Positions 59,777 through 64,000 of a stretch of 64,000 bases of DNA are shown here, piece by piece; position 1 is the first letter of the stretch, and the number at the start of each line of letters is the position of its first letter. A program made the translations under genes and the position numbers. Under the pieces are notes generated by a model that was not told where the DNA came from, ran no database searches, and was given only the letters and a program-made list of their open reading frames with translations. The stretch comes from Frigoriglobus tundricola. Its GTDB lineage: Bacteria; Planctomycetota; Planctomycetia; Gemmatales; Gemmataceae. Where the stretch lies: assembly GCF_013128195.2 (NCBI RefSeq), contig NZ_CP053452.2:7068001-7132000 (forward strand), read 5' to 3'.

Positions 59777-61157
59777 ATCACGCTGGCTGAATTGGCCTTC
59801 CATCACGACGGGAATTTCGTCACCCTCGCGGGGTATCCCAGATTGACACCCGAGCGGAGCCGGTCATGCCAGGGAAGGCAGCCAAGGTGGTCATCACCGA
59901 GCGGCAGCAAGAGATCCTCCAACGGTGGGTTCGGTCTCGCTCCTGCCCGCGGGGGTTGGCCCAGCGAGCCGAGATCATCTTGCTCGCCTTCGACCGCCTG
60001 CAGAACGGACCGATCGCCAACCACCTCGGGTGCGAGCGGCACGCCGTCGGGATTTGGCGACGACGTTGGGCGGCCGCCTTCGACACCCTGGTTCGCATCG
60101 AGTGCCTCGAAGGTCTCTCGACCCTGGAGAGGGCAATCGAAGATGTCCTGAGTGATAACCCCAGGTCCGGTTGTCCGGGGACTTTTGCTCCCGACCAGAT
60201 CGCCCGGATCATCGCCGTCGCCTGTGAGCCGCCGGAGGATTCGGGCCGACCCGTGACGCACTGGACCCCGACCGCGTTGGCCGAGGAAGTGGTGGCACGC
60301 CGGATCGTCCCCGATCTCCGTCCGCCACGTCGGACGCCTTTTAAAAGTGCCGAACTCCAGCCCCATCGGAGTCGGTATTGGCTGAACGCGAACCCCAAGG
60401 ATCCCGAGGCATTCGCCCAACAAGTCCGGGACGTGTGCGACTGCTACCAAGCTGCTCCAACGGGGTTGAAGAGCGGGGTTCACACGGTGTGCGTGGACGA
60501 GATGACGGGGGTCCAGGCGAAGGAGCGGATCGCCCCGACCAAGCCGATGCGGCCGGGTCAGGTCGAGAAAGTTGAGTTCGAGTACAAGCGGCATGGGACG
60601 CAGTGCTTGATCGGGAACTTCGAGGTCGCAACGGGTCAGGTGATCGCCCCGACGGTTCAGGCGACGCGGGGCGAGAAGGACTTCGCCACCCACATTGAGC
60701 GAACGGTGGCGACGGACCCGCAGGCGGGTTGGATCTTCGTGGCGGACAACCTGACGACGCACACCTCGGCGACGTTGGTGCTGTGGGTGGCGTCGCTGTG
60801 CGGGGTGGCGGCCGAGTCGCTGGGCCAGAAGGGGAAGAGCGGGGTGCTGAAGTCGGTCGCGACGCGGAAGGCGTTCCTGACGGACCCCCGTCATCGGGTG
60901 CGGTTCGTGTATGTGCCCAAGCACACGTCGTGGCTGAACCAAGTGGAGATCTGGTTCAGCGTGTTGGCGAGGCGTGTGGTGCGCCGTGGGAACTTCCGAT
61001 CGGTGGCGGACCTGCGGGAGAAGATCCTGGCGTACATCGCGTACCACAACCGGACGCGAGCCAAGCCCTACAAGTGGACGTACACCGGCCGCCCGCTCAA
61101 CGTGTGACACCAGGAAACCCTCTGCCTTGGTGGCAGCCGAATTCAGCCAACGTGATC
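59777..61157 (+). mobile_element. IS630-family insertion sequence (ECF side)
   Basis: About 1.38 kb. Terminal inverted repeats: left GATCACGCTGGCTGAATTGG, right (reverse strand) GATCACGTTGGCTGAATTCG. Both are flanked by TA (59775-59776 and 61158-61159). One transposase gene. A different subgroup from the IS at 33464. Confidence 0.85.
59866..61107 (+). CDS. IS630-family transposase, possibly damaged
   Basis: A 413-residue transposase with N-terminal HTH ([17 protein letters not shown]) and DDE parts: [21 protein letters not shown] and [12 protein letters not shown]. Between IVPDLRP and [14 protein letters not shown] the sequence PRRTPFK stands where the family has 'ISPRxVGRLLK'; the +1 frame over the same bases reads [10 protein letters not shown]. 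This suggests two compensating indels that replaced about 10 residues, which may reduce activity. Start ATG 59866. Confidence 0.85.
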   Translation: MPGKAAKVVITERQQEILQRWVRSRSCPRGLAQRAEIILLAFDRLQNGPIANHLGCERHAVGIWRRRWAAAFDTLVRIECLEGLSTLERAIEDVLSDNPRSGCPGTFAPDQIARIIAVACEPPEDSGRPVTHWTPTALAEEVVARRIVPDLRPPRRTPFKSAELQPHRSRYWLNANPKDPEAFAQQVRDVCDCYQAAPTGLKSGVHTVCVDEMTGVQAKERIAPTKPMRPGQVEKVEFEYKRHGTQCLIGNFEVATGQVIAPTVQATRGEKDFATHIERTVATDPQAGWIFVADNLTTHTSATLVLWVASLCGVAAESLGQKGKSGVLKSVATRKAFLTDPRHRVRFVYVPKHTSWLNQVEIWFSVLARRVVRRGNFRSVADLREKILAYIAYHNRTRAKPYKWTYTGRPLNV

Positions 61158-61159
61158 TA

Positions 61160-61562
61160 GCACGAGCCCGGTTACGACGTGAAGAGTCCCACACGAGTCT
61201 TACCACTTACTCGGGTCGGTGCCCTGTGAGCGCCTGGGTCATCTTAACCATCGCATGACTGCAATCCTCTTATCGGGAGTGCCGATTCGACAGTGCCCGG
61301 ACTGCCAAGTTTCAAATAGATTGAAAGTATTATAGAATGTAATAATGTTGCGCCGAACCATGTCGCAGCTTACCGAACGGAAGGAAGGAGCAACGGAGTA
61401 GCCCGCGGTGGTAACCAGAACGGCAGATATGAACTAGGGTTTCACAAAAATGTAGACAAGCGTGCGCTGGCGATAGCGGTTCTGAGTGAGTAGCCGCAAG
61501 ACATGAACTGGCCACCCAACTCTTCAAAGTGCTTGAAATTTAGTGAATCAAGTCGTTTCAGC
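61160..61562. other. Intergenic stretch after IS630
   Basis: About 400 bp, AT-richer than the surroundings in part (61310-61350). No supported gene or strong hairpin. Confidence 0.5.
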
Positions 61563-61650
61563 GGAGAGGGCGGGATTCGAACCCGCGGTGGGGTTTTACC
61601 CCCACGCCGCTTTAGCAAAGCGGTGCTTTCGACCACTCAGCCACCTCTCC
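61563..61650 (-). tRNA. tRNA-Ser (GCT)
   Basis: Minus-strand class II tRNA of 88 bases: acceptor GGAGAGG with CCTCTCC, D-arm CTGAGTGGTCGAAAG, anticodon stem CCGCT/AGCGG around TTGCTAA (anticodon GCT), long variable arm with GTGGGGGTAAAACCCCAC, and T-arm GCGGG-TTCGAAT-CCCGC. CCA is not encoded. Confidence 0.95.
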
Positions 61651-62275
61651 AAAAACCTGGTGATTCCAGGCAGTCAGTCACTTTCGTTTGTTCTCTCCCG
61701 CGCCTCTGTCTCTTGGTACACAAAGAACCGAAGAAGATAACGGCTACCGGTCGGTCTGTTTCGCAGATGGAGTAGCCTTGTCTAAGACCGATTCTACCGC
61801 GCCGAGGTTCGCGGGCAAGTCGGGCGGGCCGAACAAAACATGTTCCGCTGGTCTTGATCTTCGCGCATAGGAACTCACTCCGGCTCCAAAGCCGTTACGG
61901 CGCACGGTAGCTCCGTTTTGGAGGTGCGATCTCGCCGCACGCAGTGAGGAACTCTATAGGGCGATCGTGCGAGTTCTGCCGCTTATTCGGAGCGAACGAA
62001 ACGGCCCGATTTTGTGTAGTACGAGCGTGACGTGCCCGGAGTCGTTTGCCACCCATTCGGCCGCTCTGCGTCGTGTCTCCGGTGCGGTCCAGTCGCCGTT
62101 TCTTTACTTCCGCGAGCGCGTCGGCCGTTTTTCAAACGCTCAGAATCAGCTCGGGGAGAAAGTCGGTTGCTGGAGGAAAACGAGGCCAACGCCGACCGCT
62201 TCTTCGCGGTATAATCGATTAACCAATAGTAGTCTCTCACGTCCCCCCGTTCCGTTTGCCCGTGGAGTGCGGCCC
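61651..62275. other. Intergenic stretch before WXG100 operon
   Basis: 625 bp between tRNA-Ser and the WXG100 gene with no supported gene. It should contain promoters for both; no strong match to a consensus was found. Confidence 0.45.
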
Positions 62276-62548
62276 ATGTCGCAGGCGATTGTCGATCCCG
62301 CGGAAGTCCGGCGGTTCGCCACGAACCTCAAGCGGTTCAATGCGGACCTTCAGTCCGCGCTGGCCGGCCTGCACGGCCAGCTTACGGCTCTCGGTGACAG
62401 TTGGCGCGACCAGGAACACGACCGCTTCCGCCAAGAGTTCGAGGCCACCATGCTGGTACTGGAGCGCTTCCTGGAAGTGTCCGACGAACACATCCCGTTC
62501 CTGCTCCGCAAGGCCGAGCGGATCGAAGAGTACCTGTCCCAACGGTAG
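62276..62548 (+). CDS. WXG100 family protein (type VII secretion target)
   Basis: A 90-residue all-helical protein of the ESAT-6/WXG100 type: two helices joined at the turn LGDSWRDQEHDRF, where W43 replaces the usual WxG tryptophan. The family's size and the W turn at about residue 43 both fit. WXG100 proteins are exported by FtsK/EccC-type ATPases. It begins a same-strand run with three further genes that extends past the window. ATG 62276. Confidence 0.8.
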   Translation: MSQAIVDPAEVRRFATNLKRFNADLQSALAGLHGQLTALGDSWRDQEHDRFRQEFEATMLVLERFLEVSDEHIPFLLRKAERIEEYLSQR

Positions 62549-62615
62549 TTGCAGGGCGCCAAAAGCGAAAAAAGACTGTCGGCGTTACGACCCCACAACT
62601 TTCGGCTGTGCGACC

Positions 62616-63242
62616 ATGTCTGCCGACGTCCGATCCATCGCCGCGGTCATCGACTGGCGGGCCGATCTGACCAACTACGCCGAGCTGCTCGCCGAGGCGA
62701 CGACGGGCGTCGATCTGGAGATCCGCCGCGCCTACGACTGGCTGGAGGAGCAACTCGCACTGTGGCGACGGGCCATCCGCGAGTGCGACGAAGAGGTCGT
62801 TCGAGCCAAAGCGGAACTCGCGCAACGGAAGTTCGAAACGTGGGACGGGCGTGTACCGGACTGCACCGTGCAGGAGAAAAATCTCCGCCTCGCAAAAGCG
62901 CGACTCGAAAACGCACAAGAGAAAGTGGAGACGACGCGGCGGTGGATCGGTCGGCTGCCCAAAATGATCGACGAGGTGTTCACCGGTCCGTCGCGGCGCC
63001 TCAAATCGATGCTCGAACTGAACGTGCCCAACGCACTGGTGGATCTGGGCCGGCGCATCGCGGCCCTGGAGACCTACGCCACCCTCCGGCCGGACTACGC
63101 TCCGGGACCGAGCGCCACGGCCCCTCCGCTGCCCGCGGCCGCACCGGCTCAGGAGAAGACCGGGGAAGCGGAAGAGCCGCGCACCCCACCTGCTCTCCCC
63201 AAAGAAGTCGAAACTCCGGGCGCCACCGAGGGCCAGTCATGA
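62616..63242 (+). CDS. Helical protein of WXG100 operon
   Basis: A 208-residue protein: a long helical region (ELLAEATTGVDLEIRRAYDW, RRAIRECDEEVVRAKAELAQ) likely to be coiled coil, then a Pro/Ala/Glu-rich C-terminal tail (about 45 residues) that is probably disordered. I do not recognise the family. Its TGA overlaps the next ATG as ATGA, so it is translationally coupled to the small gene that follows. Confidence 0.7.
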   Translation: MSADVRSIAAVIDWRADLTNYAELLAEATTGVDLEIRRAYDWLEEQLALWRRAIRECDEEVVRAKAELAQRKFETWDGRVPDCTVQEKNLRLAKARLENAQEKVETTRRWIGRLPKMIDEVFTGPSRRLKSMLELNVPNALVDLGRRIAALETYATLRPDYAPGPSATAPPLPAAAPAQEKTGEAEEPRTPPALPKEVETPGATEGQS

Positions 63243-63460
63243 GGTTCGGAACCACCCGCAGCCAGATCTACGACGCCCAGAAGACCGCTCACGCCAAGTG
63301 GGACGCGACAGAGGACGTGTGGAACGATGAGGTCCGGCGCGGCCACGGGGAAACGGTCGTTGAGCCGCTCGACCAGGCCGTGAGCGATGCGCTCCGGGCC
63401 ATCGACCAACTGGCCACCCTGTTCACCCAGATCCGCCACGAGTGCGAGTTCCCCGGTTAG
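63239..63460 (+). CDS. Small helical protein of WXG100 operon
   Basis: A 73-residue protein, predicted helical (RSQIYDAQKTAHAKWDATED, VSDALRAIDQLATLFTQIRH). It is coupled to the gene before it by an ATGA overlap. A possible second WXG100-like partner by size, but no clear W-x-G is present. Function unknown. Confidence 0.65.
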   Translation: MRFGTTRSQIYDAQKTAHAKWDATEDVWNDEVRRGHGETVVEPLDQAVSDALRAIDQLATLFTQIRHECEFPG

Positions 63461-63495
63461 CCGGTTCCCGTAACCGTTCGCCCCGCAGGTCACCC

Positions 63496-64000
63496 ATGTC
63501 CCACAATCTGTTCGACCGCCAGCGGGCCGCGCTCGCCCAACTCACCGATGCGGCCCGAAACCGTGCGGGCGCGGAGGCGGAATTCACCGCCGCGTTCGCT
63601 GCTGCTGCTGAAAAGGCCGAACGTGAAGTTGTCCGCGCGCGAAAGGCGCACGCCGCGGCCCTCGCGCAAGAACTCGGCGCGCTCGACGCCGATCACGCCG
63701 CCGCCAAAGAGCGGTCGGCGAAGGCGTTCACCGCCGAACAGATCGCGATCGACCGCGCCCGCGACGACCGCCGCAAGCAGACCACTGAACGGTTCAACGC
63801 GGCCCAGAAGTCCGCCCGTGAGGGCCACAAGGACAAGCTCTGGAGCCACGATTCCGTCCTCGAGGCCGGTGAGAAGACCGCAAAGGAGCAACTCGAATCC
63901 CTCCGGCGGAAGGCGGCAGCCGGCGCCGAACGGGTAACGGCCCTCTGGAACGAAACCGAACCCTTGTTGAAGCGCGGGCGCGTCGCCCGCGCGCAGATCG
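63496..64000 (+). CDS. Coiled-coil protein, 3'-truncated by window edge
   Basis: The frame is open from ATG 63496 to the end of the window (168 complete codons). The visible part is almost all helix and coiled coil, Ala/Glu/Arg-rich (AAFAAAAEKAEREVVRARKA, AAAKERSAKAFTAEQIAIDR). In related planctomycete WXG100 loci such an N-terminal coiled coil can precede an FtsK/SpoIIIE-type ATPase, but no ATPase motif is visible yet, so that is inference from context. It follows the small gene by 35 bp. Confidence 0.7.
   Translation, partial: MSHNLFDRQRAALAQLTDAARNRAGAEAEFTAAFAAAAEKAEREVVRARKAHAAALAQELGALDADHAAAKERSAKAFTAEQIAIDRARDDRRKQTTERFNAAQKSAREGHKDKLWSHDSVLEAGEKTAKEQLESLRRKAAAGAERVTALWNETEPLLKRGRVARAQI

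Noticed and set aside
61442..61775. Open frames across the tRNA-Ser gene on both strands
   Set aside because: They are translations of the tRNA and its complement, with no coding signals outside it.
1..64000. CRISPR array
   Set aside because: No set of regularly spaced direct repeats was seen, and no cas gene.

Overview
The window is GC-rich, gene-dense chromosomal DNA that looks like a planctomycete of the Gemmata group (Gemmataceae). The evidence is the family mix: a PVC-type heme-binding CxxCH protein, secreted 'WRGPN' PQQ-like propellers, a WXXGXW-repeat protein, a Ser/Thr kinase with an external beta-helix, DUF6624, an ECF sigma factor with its own membrane partner, and IS630-type insertion sequences. 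This assignment comes from family content only; there is no rRNA gene in the window.

Layout, left to right. 1-5.1 kb: an unknown protein cut by the window edge, a lipoprotein, a membrane Ser/Thr kinase and a secreted alpha-toroid protein. 5.4-12.3 kb: a HemW-like radical SAM protein followed by an H-protein-like lipoyl carrier, then a large NYN protein whose stop overlaps the start of a ferredoxin-like protein, then an HDOD protein. 12.3-19.8 kb: envelope and isoprenoid genes (Kdo hydroxylase, squalene-hopene-cyclase-like protein, ThuA-like protein, a DUF116/polyprenyl synthase fusion, a chorismate-lyase-like protein and a PIG-L deacetylase). 19.9-26.3 kb: a membrane protein, tRNA-Leu, and a partner-switching module (STAS protein, hybrid histidine kinase, receiver-PP2C phosphatase) whose RsbW-like kinase gene is wrecked by several frameshifts.

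26.6-33.4 kb: a minus-strand set (NHL-type protein, PhnD-like protein, PQQ propeller) in which the last two appear to be joined by a -1 frameshift at an A AAA AAG site; then a secreted ArsC-like phosphatase and an arsR-aqpS-arsC operon with a clear promoter and operator. 33.5-38.6 kb: an IS630 element, IS and yjbQ debris, two response regulators and an XRE-cupin regulator. 38.9-44.6 kb: a DUF6624 protein and a stress-type membrane cluster (YihY, GH13 branching enzyme, DUF2892, Holin-X, DUF883, small membrane protein). 45-52.8 kb: a PQQ propeller and PVC-type cytochrome pair, a PhyH dioxygenase, a WXXGXW protein and a TIM-barrel isomerase. 52.9-59.7 kb: inositol-3-phosphate synthase, AroB, ComEC, and an ECF sigma factor with a putative anti-sigma factor. 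59.8-64 kb: a second IS630 element, tRNA-Ser, and the beginning of a WXG100 (type VII secretion-like) operon that runs off the window.

Intergenic space is rich in long, near-perfect hairpins, several of which look like terminators between convergent genes. Both IS630 elements sit 60-75 bp upstream of a regulatory gene (arsR and the ECF sigma factor). The best candidates for new biology are the frameshift-joined PhnD/PQQ protein, the NYN protein and its coupled ferredoxin, the radical SAM/H-protein pair, the DUF116-prenyl synthase fusion, and the WXG100 operon. No CRISPR array, prophage or rRNA operon was seen.
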